Positions 11,383 through 23,475 are shown, counted from the first letter of the stretch. The stretch is 64,000 nt of DNA from Posidonia oceanica (GCA_037176725.1 JAZBRS010000060.1:57812001-57876000), one strand, 5' to 3'. Program-made: numbers and translations. Notes: generated by a model from the letters alone, not told the origin.

Positions 11383-13190
11383 CATTCCATGGGCGCCGTC
11401 TTGGGCCAACATGACGAATCTGGTAGAAGGGAGTGCGCCATCTATTACCTGAGCAAGAAGTTTAATGAATGCGAAGCCAGGTACAGTACACTAGAGAAGA
11501 CCTGCTTGTCCCTTGTCTGGGCTGCACAGAAACTAAGGCACTACATGATGGCATACCCAGTTCAGCTCTTATGCCGGCATGATCCTATCAAGTTCCTCTT
11601 TCAAAAGCCGGCCATGGTAGGCAGATGTGCTAAGTGGCAGGTGTTATTGTCTCAGTACGACATCACCTTTGTCACACAGAAATCCGTGAAGGGTCAGGCC
11701 ATGGCAGACCATCTTGCTGATCTTCCTCTGCCTGAATACCAACCCCTCCAGACGCAGTTCCCTGACGAGGACATCCTCTTCGCAATGGAGGGCTCTGAGG
11801 AGAAAAATCCTGAAAAGCAAGAGGAATGGCAGCTCTACTTTGATGGCGCTGTCAACAAAAAGGGCCGAGGCGTAGGCGCAGTGCTGACCACGCCCCAGGG
11901 ACAGATGATTCCCTTCGCGAGGAAGCTGACTTTCACCTACACAAACAATGAAGCAGAATATGAAGCATGCATCCTAGGGTTGAAAGTCGCCCTCGAGCAT
12001 AAGGCGCAGAAGCTGCATGTGCACGATGATGCCATGCTAGTAATCTCTCAAGTAAACGGCGACTGGAGGACAAAAGATCCCAAACTTGTGCCGTATCATG
12101 AACACCTGCTGAGGTTGATGGAAGAATTTGAGAGCATCTGCTTCACATACATGAACAGAGCAAAGAATGCATACGCAGACGCACTAGCAACTTTGGCATC
12201 CTGGCTCACTATATCTGAAGACAACGCAGTGGATGTATCTGTTACTCGCATTGAGCAGCCTGCATACTGCATGAACATAGAAGAGGCGGATCTAGTAGAG
12301 GAGCAGCCTTGGTATCAAGATATAAAATCTTTCCTGGAGTCTAGCAGCTTTCCTCCTGATACCGTGGCAGCAGACAAGAGAACTCTGGCGCGTCTAGCGT
12401 CAAAGTATGTGTTAGGGGCTGGGCAGCTGTACAGAAGGTCATATAATCAGATGCTACTACACTGCCTAAACAAATCGGAGGCTGACACACTGATGCTTCA
12501 AGTGCATACAGGGACCTGTGGCCCGCACATGAACGGCGTCCTCCTGGCCAAGAAGATCATGCTCCAAGGATATTTTTGGCAAACCATGGAAGCAGACTGT
12601 TGCCGGTTCGTGCGCAGATGCCACAACTGTCAGATCCAAGGTAACTTCATCAAGGCCCCCCCACAACAACTGCATAACATGTCTTCGCCATGGCCTTTCT
12701 CCACCTGGGGGATCGATGTCATTGGCGCCATCCACCCGACTGCTTCAAATGGTCATCGTTACATTCTGGTGGCGATCGATTACTTTACCAAGTGGGTGGA
12801 AGCAGCCTCTTATAAGACAGTCACCGCTATGGCAACAGAAAAGTTTATCAGGAACAATATCGTTGCCCGATATGGGGTCCCGCACTCTGTCATCTCTGAT
12901 AATGGCACAAACTTCATTGCCAAAAGGATCGAGGAATTCCTGCAGAGTCTCAAGATCAAGCATCATCGATCCTCGCCCTATCGGCCACAGATGAACGGAG
13001 CAGTGGAGTCTGCAAACAAGAACATTGTTAAAATCCTGAAGAAGATGGCAAAAACCCACAAGGATTGGCATGACAAGCTCCCGTACGCGCTCTGGGCGTA
13101 CAGGACATCAATTCGGACCTCGACAGGAGCCACCCCGTACTCTCTGGTGTACGGCATGGAAGCGGTGTTACCTGTTGAAGTAGAGATCCC
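11383..13190 (+). pseudogene. pol: Element A RNase H, archaeal-type RNase H and integrase segment
   Basis: This continues the same frame after the TAG at 11380. The normal gypsy RNase H covers about 11383-11720 (SMGAVLGQ, YSTLEKTCL). A second, archaeal-type RNase H covers about 11821-12210, with YFDGA (Asp at 11842), NNEAEYEA and NAYADALA; possession of both is a hallmark of the Tat lineage. Integrase starts at about 12500, with a zinc-binding region (HTGTCGPHMNG, CHNC) and catalytic Asp at 12715 (GIDVIG), Asp at 12898 (SDNGTNF) and Glu at 13006, giving D-35-E spacing. It would remove RNA from the cDNA and insert the element in the nucleus. The frame breaks at 13188-13191, where one C of a short C run is missing compared with B. 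Confidence 0.9.
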
Positions 13191-13550
13191 TCTCTGCGGA
13201 TCCTACGAGAAGCTGAGTTGGAAGAGGCAGAATGGGTCGAAGACTGCTGTGTCCAACTAAATCTAATTGATGAGCACAGACTGCAAGCTATGCACAATGC
13301 TCACTGCTACCAGAAGCGGATGGCCAGAGCATTCTTGAAGAAGGTCCAGCCCAGAAACTTTCAGCCAGGGGACCTCGTCTTGCGCACCATCCATTTGCCT
13401 GACGGTCGAGGGAAATTCCGACCCAATTGGCGCGGCCCCTTTGTGGTCAAGCAGATCTTCTCGGGAGGTGCTGTAACTCTTGAGGATATGGACCGGGTCG
13501 AGCAGTCTGAGCCCGTTAACCTCTGCTATCTCAAGAAGTACTATCAGTAG
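13191..13550 (+). pseudogene. pol: Element A integrase C-terminal segment
   Basis: This is the end of pol, displaced by the frameshift at about 13190. Visible parts are the LNLIDEHRLQAMHNAHCYQ helix region and a C-terminal GPY/F-like module (RPNWRGPFVVKQIF, VTLEDMD). It ends at LKKYYQ with TAG at 13548-13550. There is no chromodomain, as expected for Tat elements. The same C-terminus occurs in B (ending 27132) and C (ending 56083). Confidence 0.88.
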
Positions 13551-14125
13551 CCGAAGGCGGCCCCGTTGCAGACGCCCTTCTCCCACCTACACACTTGTAT
13601 TCTCACTTCTTGCATTCTCATCCTACCTACATCTTCTATCTATCCTACTCTTGCATTCTCTCTTTTCAAATCATCATCATCATCTTCACAAAAACATCTA
13701 TCATCTCTCTTTCAATCATCAATTTTCATTCTCTCAAATCATGCATTACATCTTGGGCCCGGTGATGAAAATCGGAAGTGCTTGCTTGCTCTGGAAAGAG
13801 CCGCCCTACCTCACCTGGTACTACTTAGATGTCTTAGCTAGTGAGGGAGCCACCATCAATCAGGACAGGTGAACTGCCTAATCTCGTAAGGACATACACC
13901 TCTGAGGGAGAAAAATGTTAGGATGTGAGTCTGGAAAAAATGAGAGTAGACATCTAGGCTTGGGCACGTCCAAGGAACAGAAGACGAAGACAGAAGCCGG
14001 CCCTAGAGATAGGGGTGTGCAGTCTAACCCTGCTCCTTCTACCCATCACACAGTAGACCCAAAGCCCAGATCCATCACGACTCAAGCACCCTTCTTTTGC
14101 CACCAAAATGGGGATAACAAAAGCC

Positions 14126-14240
14126 TGAAAAAAAAGAAGAGAGAAATCAAGCAAAAAAAAAAGAAAGAGATAGAACAAAAACAAAAAAGGAGAAAAAGCA
14201 AGCAAAGAAAAAAAAAAGCAAAAAAAAAAGAGAAAAGGGC
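14126..14240 (+). repeat. A-rich purine tract in A spacer
   Basis: Almost pure A/G with a few C, including several runs of eight to ten A. B has the equivalent tract (pyrimidine on the plus strand, about 26460-26610). The apparent Lys-rich reading frame across it is a composition artefact. Confidence 0.75.
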
Positions 14241-14640
14241 AAGATGCAGCCCAAAAATACAGGTACCATCATCCCCCGCTCCTTACAAGAAACCCAAGGG
14301 TGTTAAGTTCAAAAAGGGTCTACCACTTCCCTCCAAGAGCAAACACTTACCCTCTCCCAAACTAGGGGTGGAGAAAGACTGCATACCTATGAGGGAGAAA
14401 TCAAAGAAAAAAGAGAGCAGAAAGAGTAGGTGTAGGTCCTGAGAGTCCGGCAAGAAGCCTGTCCTCACCACACCACCACCTGTACAAATGCCAACACCCG
14501 TTCCAGAGTGCCACCAGCGAGCCAAGAGTCCAAGTAGGGCCCGGTGAGTCGGGGACCACTCCTTTCCTTTGCAGCAAGCACCAAAGCACTTCGTATGCTG
14601 AGGGTACCCAAGCATACCAATCATTTCATAAGCATACCGA

Positions 14641-14645
14641 CCTGC
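14641..14645. repeat. Target site duplication of element B, left copy (CCTGC)
   Basis: CCTGC stands directly before the LTR terminus of B and is repeated directly after the other terminus at 40501-40505. Five bases is the usual size for Ty3/gypsy integration. Confidence 0.95.
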
Positions 14646-17600
14646 TGTAGCGATCCCGATCGGAACCAGGCTCGCTATTTAGCGGCGATTGAGATCCGAG
14701 GAAGAGGCTCAACTCGAAAAACACTTAAAATCGAGGAGAAAAAGGAAAGATAAGACAAATCAGAGTCGCCACCACGTCTATTAACGGAAGACGAGGAAAA
14801 CCGGGGTAATGCGTGAATTAACGCGCAAAACCGAGCAATAAATGCAAAGCAAAGCAATGCAAAGGGAAACAAATGCAAATACATGCAAATGAGATGACTC
14901 TAGCCTAGGATAAGGGCGGTACGGTCATTGCAGGCCAAAAGACAGGGTAAGGACTCCTGTTACGTGCGGGGAAGGTATTAGGCACCCCCGACACGCCCGA
15001 AAATCGGTCTTTCTAGGCTTACGCTCGCATACGCAGAAAGATGCAGGATTGAATGCCTATGTGCCTATGAATGCCTAAATGAATGCTCAAGGAGTGCTCT
15101 AAGTGGGAAGAAACAATGCAAGGAAGTAAACGTGCTCTCTAAGTGCTCAGCTGCGCTGTCTGTGTTCCGAACCAGGTGTAACCTAGCTCGTGAGAACTCC
15201 AGGCAGTAAGCATCACAGCCCTATATGCAAATGCAAGCGAGAAAACAAAATAGCGAGAAAGTCACGCAATGCGATCGACATACAAAGGAAAACGGCGCAA
15301 AACACGCAAAACGAGGCGAGAAACGAGCAATGCACGCAAAACGATGCAAAAGAGCAAAACTGGCACGTAAAACGAGCGGAAAACAACGCAGCACGCAAAA
15401 CGAGACAAGAGAGCAGGAAGGCACGCAAAACAGGACGAGAAAACAGAATGGTACGCAAAACGGGGCGAAAGAATAAAACCGGCACGCAAAACGAACGAGA
15501 AGGCAAGACAGTGCGCAAAACGAGACAAGAAAACAGATGGGCACGCAAAACGGTGCCAAAACAGCGAAGCAAAAACCTCGGAAAAAGCCATGCAGATGCA
15601 AGAATGCAGAAAGAGATTAAAAGGGGTCAAAGGGGAGGCAAGACAACGTGTGTATAAGAACAAACACTGTTTAGGACTACTCAGAGTAGGTGTGAAGACC
15701 TACTGAGGGGAGAAGGGGCAGATGGAGGGATTACCACCTCTTTGCGACTGTTTCCCACTAAACCGTTCCACGGTGTGTCTCGCATGCTGCCTAAAGCTCG
15801 CGATGCGATCGGATCGTGGAAAAAGGGGAAGAAAGTCACATAAAGTGGCAAATCCAGGGAGAACGCAACACGAAACACACAGAGAAACGCGAAACGAGGA
15901 TTTGAATAGACAAGCAGAAAGGGGAAGTCCTATTCTACATGCTCAAAGAGACAGAAAGCGAAAACAAGGAAAACTGTGCAGATGGCATGCAAATGAATAC
16001 AATGCAGGGGTTCAGGAGGACATACCTGGAAATCCGGGAGCCTGATCTGAAATCTGTCTGGTCTATGCTGAAGAATGCTTTACTGCGGTCGCCTGGGCAG
16101 CTCACTTGAGAAGATCCAACGGCCGGATTGGAAGATATCGCAGCTCCAAGGCAGAAGGGCCAGAACAAGGGAGAAGAACAGATCTAGGTGTTCAGGAGGT
16201 CCTAGGGATGTGCAAAAAGGTCCTCCCAAGTGAAAGGGAGCTAGAAGTGCTAAGTGTGTGCAAGAAGATGCTAAAATGCAAGACTAAATGGATGCAGAAT
16301 GCATGCAAAAGCAAGAAAAAGCAAAGAAAAGAAACTGGGAAAAACCAGGAATTCAGAAAGCGTTTTGAAAAAGAAGAGGGGCTAAAAAATGCAAATTTCC
16401 CAGAAAACAGGGTTCCACAGGAGAGGATTTTGAAAACAGGGGAAGACAAGGGTCTATTTGGCAAAAAACTAGGCTCAGAAAGGTGTTTTGAAAAGAAGGT
16501 ATGCTTTGAAAGAGATTTTGAAACCAAAAGGGGTCAGAGTGCAATTTTGAAAAAATCTAGGGTGTAAAATGCAAATTTTCCAGAAAACAAGGTCCTGGGG
16601 AGTCTGGGGGTACTAGTGGAAGGTCTGTATGAAATTTGGTAGGCATAGGGGCTAAAATGCAACCTAGGGGCAAAATGGTCTTTTCACATGATTTTTTAAA
16701 GCATGCAGGGACCTAAGTGTAGTTTTGAAATCATGTAGGGGCTGGAAATGCAATTTAGTATGGAAAACATGCTCTGGAATTTAAATGACAGGACCACAGT
16801 GCAATTTCTGGAAAATATGGGGTTAAAAATGCAATGCAGTAAGTTAAAATGCATGCAGCACAGTTACTGTCCATTTAAAATGGACCTAACTGCAAATATG
16901 ATAAAGCAGAGGGGCAAATATGCAATGCATCAACCAAAATAAAAATCAGAACCTAAGTTTCTACAGTGCATGGACTTAAATGCAAAAACAGAAAAATGCA
17001 GGGACTTGGAATGCAATGCAGTATGCAAAAATAAAAAATAATCCTAAGTTCTAACAGTGCATGGGACTTAAATGCAAAAATGAAAACATGCAAGGGGCCA
17101 GGATGCAATGCAGTATGCAAAAATAAAAAATAATCCTAAGTTCTAACAGTGCATGGGACTTAAATGCAAAAATAAAAACATGCAAGGGGCCAGGATGCAA
17201 TGCAGTATGGTAAAATATAAGTAAATAAATGAACTGACTTGGTGCAGGACTTAAGTGCAAAAAAAGAAAACAGGTGGACTAAACTACAAAATATTATAAC
17301 AGCACAGCACAGTAAATGGATCTACTTGCAAATATTGAAAACTATAAACAGATTATGCAATTTAGCCTAGTATTCAATTAAAAACCAAGCAGACTAAATG
17401 AAATAAGGACTGGAATGTAAAATGACAGAAACTTAAACCAAATATGCAATATTCACTTAAAAACCATATAAATGCAAAAATAAAGGCACAGTGTCGGCCG
17501 ACGGTGACGAGCGCTGTAGCAGCTGGCTGCCGGAGCTCGTGACCGTCGGCACAGGGGGGCTGAGGGTGCGTAGTCGGGCGGAGGGCAACGTCGGCGATCG

Positions 17601-20600
17601 TCCGGAGCTCTGGGAATGGTCCAGGGCTCGCTCTGCTGGCCAGAGTGTCCGGAGGAAGAGCGGCCGGCGCCAGAGAAGGAGACCTGTCCGGCGAGCTGCT
17701 GCGGCGTCTGAGAGGTTCGGAGCTTGGTTCTGACCCACGGAAAAGCAGCAGGAGGAGGAGAGGGATCTAGGGGAAAGGAAGTTTACCTCTGGTCGTGTCC
17801 GGAGCATGCCCCCGACCTCAGTTGCACAGGAGCTGGCCGGAGCTCGTCGTCCGATTGCTGCGGAGGGTGCTGGCGGCTCGCGGTGGTCTGGACATCCTCA
17901 GGGTGATCTTCCGGTGCCTCCTGAACGATCAGGCGCGAGCTTCGGAGCTTGGGTGAGGAGTTGGCTTTTTTGGGTTGTCAGATTGTTGCCGGAGGTCGGG
18001 GAGGGGTGTTGCTGCTCGTCCGGTGGAGTGGAGCCCTCCGATGGGTTGCTGGGATGTTGGCGATGGAGTTTGGGTGCCTGGAGAGGGCTTCTGGAAGGCG
18101 TGGAGGGGAGTTTGAGGTCGGGGTCGATTTCTGGTCAGTGGGTGGAGGAACTGTTTGTAGTGGAGTTTACAGTCTGTGGGAGATGGCCGGGTTGGAAGTT
18201 AGGTGTTCTAGGAAGGTGGAGGTTCAGCGATTCTCTGGGTGGAATTTGGAGGGAAGTAGCGGGCTGGAGTGGAGGGAATTGTGAAGTGGGCAGGTGTTGG
18301 GTTGCAGATTGGTGGCAGTTGGCTTCAGGTGGTTTCAGTGGGTGGAATGGCCGGGGAATGAGGCTGGGAAATGGCTAGGTTTTGGGTGAACTTGGGGGAG
18401 TAATTGGGAGGGAGATGGAGGTCTGAAGTGGTGCTGGGGAATTGGAAAAGGAAGAGGGACGTTTGCTGAATTTTCAGAGGAGAGGAGAGGAGAATTGGGT
18501 GCGGGGATTGGTCTGAGATGAGGCCTCTCTCCGGGATGTCATAGGGACTCTCGAACTCTACCCTCACTGCTCCCTTTTCTCTCGAAACGGAGGATGAAGA
18601 GGAAGAGATCAGAAGCTGATTCAGGTGGGGAAAAGAAGGTGGAATTCGCACTGATTCCTCTCTGGTCTGGCACTCACTCTCGGATGGCAAAAAAGGTGTT
18701 CGAAGGAGGGGAGAATTGGGCACTTATATCAGGCCGAGGGCTGCCGGTGCGCGCGCTGGTGATTTTCGAATTTCTCCGGCGCGAGTACTGCAGCAGACAA
18801 GAAGCGGATGCCGGCGAGACGACAGGCAATTAAAGCCTCCCGGAATCGGTGCTGAGAGATGAGAGAGCGGCGGACGCTGTTGCATGATCTGATGGAGAGC
18901 TTGAATTCAAAAAAGGAGGGAATGTCAGCTGGCCGCGGGAGAGAAAGCTGTGTGAAAGAAGAAAACACAGAAGGTGGAGGAGGAAGAAGGGTCGCGTGGG
19001 CTGGGCTGCTGCGGGCCGAGAAAAATAAAAAGAAAAAGGAAGAAACGGGCCGGAGGGCCCAGTAAGGAAAAGTAAGAAAGAAAGAAGGGAAATAAGGAAG
19101 AAAGAGGGGGTAGGATGGGAAAATAAAATAGGTAAAAATAAACTAAAAATAAATAAAAATATTAGAAGAGTTTTGCTGTAGATTAGGATTTTAACTAAGA
19201 TTTTTAATGGTCATCTTGAGTAGATTAATGTGTTTTGGGCTTGATTAGAGTTTTAGGGCTTTGGTTTTACTTTTAATTAGTTTTCACTTGTTTAAATGTT
19301 TGTTAATCCCTTTTTAAATTATTTTAAAAATTTTATTTCTTTTGTTGGACACTTAGGGTATTGATTAGGATTTTTCAGGATTTATTTCGTATTATTTTAG
19401 GGTTGGTTTTAGATTTTAAAGTTGTAGTCTTCTTAGGGTTTTTCTTTCTTAAGTCTTTTAAGTTATGTCTTGATTTTTTATTTATGGATTTTTCTTGAAG
19501 TTTTTAGTTGGATTTTTCTGGTTTGATAGGGTGTTTTTAAGCTTTTCAGATGTGTTTTCTTTTCCTTTTTTAATTAAGTTTTTACTTGTTTTTCTTTTGT
19601 TTGTTAGGTTAAGTCTTTTGCCTTTCTTAATTACTTGTTCTAGTATTTGATTTTTTAATTCTTCTTTTTGGGTTTGTTTTTTAATTCCTCTGATGGGTTT
19701 TTACCTTTGGTGGGTTTGGATTTTATTTTAGCTTTTTCCTTGATTTTTCAGCGTTTTCTTTTGATTTGTTTTGCATTTTTTAGTTTGCATGCTTGGTTTT
19801 CTTTTTTAGCTTGCTTAAGTCAAGTTTAAGTTGTTAATTGCTTGTTTAACATTTTTAATTGTTTTTCTTAGTGCACTGATTTGTTTGTTTTATGTTTTGA
19901 GATTTTACAGATTTTTATGGGTTTTTGTGGATTTTTGCAAGAGGGAGAAAAGGAAAAGAGAAGGAGGGAAGAAATGGAATAAAAAGGGGAATAAAAGGAA
20001 AAAGGATAGATTGGAGGAAAACGATTTTTAAAAATTCAGAAAAAGTGTTAAAAATAAAGTAAAAATCAGGATAAAATAGAGGAGGGATAGAAGCACAGAG
20101 GGGGCCCACAGCCAGACCCAAAAAAGGATGAGAAGGGGGGAAAAAGGGAGATGATAATCAGGAGAGAGAGAGGAGAGAGAAAATGATAATCCCGGAGAGA
20201 GAAAAGGATAATTTGAGTGAAAGAGGGTCTTAATGGTCTTGGAATGGGGTGAAAATTGCTGGGTGGGTAGTCTAGGGTTTGAAGTCTTGGGTCTGAGGTT
20301 TTGGTTCGATTTTAAGGAGATTTTGGAGGGGTTTCAAGGTGTAGAAAAAGGATAGTTTCACCTAAGTTTTCTAGGGTTTTTGGGAATGGGTCAGGCTTGG
20401 AAATTCCTAGGTTTTTGGGTAGGTTTGTTGAGTGGATAGTGGTGGGTTTTCCTATGAATTTTGGTTAGGTTTTGAGGTTGGGAAGGGGGGTAAAGGTTTA
20501 GGCCAAGACAGGCTGTTTTTGAAGGGTAGAGAGGAGGACTAGGGTTAGGGTTTGGTTGGGGTTTGATCCAGCAATCAAGAGGGCTCCAAGGGTCCAAGCC

Positions 20601-20621
20601 TGCCAAGATGGGGTGTCAACA
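14646..20621 (-). repeat. Element B 3' LTR
   Basis: This 5,976-bp LTR is read on the minus strand from 20621 (TGTTGACACC) to 14646 (GCTACA). It is nearly identical to 34523-40500; I saw about 30-40 single-base differences, one 3-bp insertion and one single-base length change. Plus-strand order: LTR-end block (14944-14990), 30-bp-type tandem repeat (15300-15560), CCAACGGCCGGATTGG palindrome-like block (about 16120), AT-rich stretch with TGCAAAT-like motifs (16560-17480) including two direct repeats of about 95 bp (17042-17230), G-rich stretch (17490-18500), then a long T-rich/A-rich stretch to 20100. Open frames in the G-rich part (17806-18378) are Gly/Trp-rich by composition and I do not call them genes. 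Confidence 0.96.
15300..15560 (-). repeat. 30-bp-type tandem repeat in B 3' LTR
   Basis: About eight degenerate units with the core GCACGCAAAACG on the plus strand, corresponding to the CGTTTTGCGTGC core of the array in A's LTRs. The matching array in the other B LTR is at 35177-35437. Confidence 0.8.
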
Positions 20622-20689
20622 GATGCCCCTCCCTGAGCGAGGGCAAGCGGAGCGCGGCCGCTGCTCAGGGTTGACAAGACACCCCATCT
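20606..20689 (-). promoter_or_regulatory. Hairpin spanning B 3' LTR start and polypurine tract
   Basis: AGATGGGGTGTC (the LTR terminus on the plus strand, 20606-20617) pairs with GACACCCCATCT at 20678-20689, and CCCTGAGC (from 20631) pairs with GCTCAGGG (about 20663-20670). The polypurine tract lies in the arm or loop between them. The same arrangement occurs in A (44635-44718) and C (60010-60088). Confidence 0.8.
20622..20634 (-). promoter_or_regulatory. Polypurine tract of element B
   Basis: AGGGAGGGGCATC in element orientation, abutting the 3' LTR start TGTTGACACC. This purine run is the expected primer for plus-strand DNA. A and C have the same sequence at the same position. Confidence 0.9.
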
Positions 20690-21539
20690 GACCGGCAGGA
20701 GCAGCGGGTTGCTATGGGCGTGAGCTACTTATTCGGCGGATGCACCGAAGATCGTAGCCCGTTGCCGCAATGCAAGATGCCAATGCAGATGGATGCTGTG
20801 CTGTGTGTGATATGCAAATGGTATGCTTATGCTAAAGCTTACTGCGCTGTACTCCTCTGGGGGAAAGCGAGATGGTGCATGCACGCGGGAGGGTGGAAAA
20901 TGCAATGCAAGATCGCCGGACAATACTTCGGGAGAGTCGGGCGAGGGGGTGCGCTGAGCGGTGTGCGGCTCTAACGCGGGGGGCCGTTTGCCAAGCTTCT
21001 GCTGTAGGCATAGGCGATGCAAGTGCTGAAAGTAAAGGCTGGAAAGTAAAGTGCTGAGAAGTAAAGTGCTGAAAAGTAAAGTGCTGAAAAGTAAAGTGCT
21101 GAAAAGTAAAGGGCTGAAAAGTAAATATGCTGTGGATGTGCATGCGGTGGCGGGCGCGGGCCCGGGAAGGCGAAGTGCGAAAGTTGGTGTAAGGGCCACA
21201 GAGGAGTAGTAGCGCAATAAGGATGCAATGTTATGCAGTGAAATGCAGGGTATAAACAGCGGAGCGCCGGGCATACGGAACCGGGAAAACGATCCCAAGG
21301 CCGCATACTACTGCGAGTATCATCCAAGGCCGGCAAGCTGCGAAAGTCATGCGGGTGGCGAGGATGATACCTTAGCCAGTACACGAGCCAGGAGTTCGAT
21401 TCCCAAGCACGCCATGTCCGTGCAATGATGGAATGCAGTACTAGGACTGACCCTACGGAGGACACAAGGAAGCTATATGATGTCATGCAATGCAAATGCT
21501 AATGAAATGCCATGATATGCAACAGAATGCTATTAAACT
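20690..21539 (-). other. Element B region between polypurine tract and tandem arrays
   Basis: Non-coding. Positions 20690-20790 match the equivalent region of A and C, including the inverted form of GCGGCAACGGGCTACGA and GGTGCATCCGCCGAATAAG. A 15-bp tandem repeat (AAAGTGCTGAAAAGT, about seven copies) lies at 21024-21125. The rest is rich in ATGCAATG-like motifs. No gene seen. Confidence 0.7.
21024..21125. repeat. 15-bp tandem repeat in B
   Basis: About seven near-identical copies of AAAGTGCTGAAAAGT. The same repeat is not seen in A or C, so it arose in this family or copy. Confidence 0.85.
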
Positions 21540-22515
21540 ACGACGAAATGAGGTGATAAGTTAACGGACTTATCGCCGGATAGTTAGGGCTATCAGCCCG
21601 CTGAGGAGTTAACGGACTCATCACCGGATAGTTAGGGCTAGCAGCCCGAATGAGGAGTTAACGGACTCATCACCGGATAGTTAGGGCTATCAGCCCGAAT
21701 GAGGAGTTAACGGACTCATCACCGGATAGTTAGGGCTATCAGCCCGACGATGAGTTGACGGACTCGCCACCGGATAGTTAAGGATATCAGCCTAACGATG
21801 AGTTGACGGACTCGCCACCGGATAGTTAAGGATATCAGCCTAACGATGAGTTGACGGACTCGCCACCGGATAGTTAAGGATATCAGCCTAACGATGAGTT
21901 GACGGACTCGCCACCGGATAGTTAAGGATATCAGCCTGACGATGAGTTGACGGACTCGCCACCGGATAGTTAAGGATATCAGCCTAACGATGAGTTGATG
22001 GACTCGCCACCGGATAGTTAAGGATATCAGCCTAACGATGAGTTGACGGACTCGCCACCGGATAGTTAAGGATATCAGCCTAACGATGAGTTGACGGACT
22101 CGCCACCGGATAGTTAAGGATATTAGCCTACTGATGAGTTGACGGACTCGCCACCGGATAGTTAAGGATATCAGCCTGACGATGAGTTGACGGACTCGCC
22201 ACCGGATAGTTAAGGATATCAGCCTGACGATGAGTTGACGGACTCGCCACCGAATAGTTAAGGATATCAGCCTAACGATGAGTTGACGGACTCGCCACCG
22301 GATAGTTAAGGATATCAGCCTAACGATGAGTTGACGGACTCGCCACCGGATAGTTAAGGATATCAGCCTAACGATGAGTTGACGGACTCGCCACCGGATA
22401 GTTAAGGATATCAGCCTAACGATGAGTTGACGGACTCGCCACCGGATAGTTAAGGATATCAGCCTAACGATGAGTTGACGGACTCGCCACCGGATAGTTA
22501 AGGATATCAGCCTAG
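21540..22515. repeat. 48-bp tandem array in B 3' region
   Basis: About 20 copies of a 48-bp unit containing GATGAGTTGACGGACTCGCC and GATAGTTAAGGATATCAGCC. The first three or four units are a diverged subtype (GGACTCATCACC, GTTAGGGCTATCAGCCCG). Because 48 is a multiple of three, the minus strand gives an artefactual frame with a 16-residue repeat. The core GGCTGATATCC..TAACTATC is also in A's array at 43166-44140. Confidence 0.95.
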
Positions 22516-22599
22516 CACGAGTGATTGATTGATTGATAAGAGGGGGCAAGATCATGATGAGAATGATAAGATATCGGACTTATCGGCCGGCAAAGAGGG

Positions 22600-23440
22600 G
22601 ATGAGGTAATGATGAGAGGTTGATCTAAAGAGGGGGATGAGATCATGATGAGAAATTAAGCTAAAGAGGGGGGTGAGATCATGATGAGAAGTTAATCTAA
22701 AGAGGGGGATGAGATCATGATGAGAAATTAAGCTAAAGAGGGGATGAGATCATGATGAGAAGTTAAGCTAAAGAGGGGGATGAGATCATGATGAGAGGTT
22801 AAGCTAAAGAGGGGATGAGATCATGATGAGAAATTAAGCTAAAGAGGGGGATGGGATCATGATGAGAGGTTAAGCTAAAGAGGGGATGAGATAATGATGA
22901 GAGGTTAAGCTAAAGAGGGGATGAGATCATGATGAGAAGTTAAGCTAAAGAGGGGGATGAGATCATGATGAGAGGTTAAGCTAAAGAGGGGGACGGGATC
23001 ATGATGAGAAGTTAAGCTAAAGAGGGGGATGAGATCATGATGAGAAATTAAACTAAAGAGGGGATGAGATCATGATGAGAAGTTAAGCTAAAGAGGGGGA
23101 TGAGATCATGATGAGAGGTTAAGCTAAAGAGGGGGATGAGATCATGATGAGAAATTAAGCTAAAGAGGGGATGAGATCATGATGAGAAGTTAACTTAAAG
23201 AGGGGGATGAGATCATGATGAGAAATTAAGCTAAAGAGGGGATGAGATCATGATGAGAAGTTAAGCTAAAGAGGGGATGAGATCATGATGAGAAGTTAAG
23301 CTAAAGAGGGGGATGAGATCATGATGAGAAATTAAGCTAAAGAGGGGATGAGATCATGATGAGAAGTTAAGCTAAAGAGGGGGATGAGATCATGATGAGA
23401 AATTAAGCTAAAGAGGGGATGAGATCATGATGAGAATGAT
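22600..23440. repeat. 36-bp tandem array in B 3' region
   Basis: About 23 copies of a 35-36-bp unit, GAGATCATGATGAGAAATT plus AAGCTAAAGAGGGG, with one-base length variants in the G run. Both ends (22555-22610 and 23430-23475) carry GATATC.GACTTATCGGCCGGCAAAGA, the sequence that forms the 72-bp unit in A, so the arrays share ancestry. Confidence 0.95.
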
Positions 23441-23475
23441 AAGATATCAGACTTATCGGCCGGCAAAGAAGGGGT

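Larger units (their letters stand above)
13551..14645 (+). other. Element A post-pol spacer, conserved non-coding
   Basis: No credible gene. Three blocks are shared with B and C although none keeps a frame: 13740-13880 (around AAATCGGAAGTGCTTGC and TAGTGAGGGAGCCACCA), 13975-14050 (CCCTAGAGATAGGGGTGTG) and 14410-14610 (GAGTAGGTGTAGGTCCTGAG, CCACACCACCACC). A purine run lies at 14126-14240. A candidate splice donor (CAG/GTGAAC, GT at 13869) and a candidate acceptor (CTTTCCTTTGCAG, ending 14574) could serve expression of the downstream extra ORF. Element B inserted at the end of this region. Confidence 0.7.

Noticed and set aside
13915..14442. Lys-rich frame of 175 residues in A spacer
   Set aside because: It is formed by the A-rich purine tract; not kept in frame in B or C.
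17806..18378. Gly/Trp-rich frame of 190 residues in B LTR (206 residues in the other LTR)
   Set aside because: Composition-driven (G-rich region); length differs between two near-identical LTRs because single substitutions move its stop, and A's LTR has no match.
21344..21406. Possible tRNA or SINE promoter (GAGTTCGATTCCC, B-box-like)
   Set aside because: No acceptor stem, no good A box and a poorly paired T stem; only the B-box-like word fits.
21719..22555. 278-residue minus-strand open frame with a 16-residue repeat
   Set aside because: It is created by the 48-bp tandem array (48 is divisible by three) and starts and ends with the array; no counterpart in A or C.
21540..23440. Regular repeats resembling a CRISPR array
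   Set aside because: Units are contiguous with no unique spacers, in a plant retrotransposon 3' region; ordinary tandem repeats.
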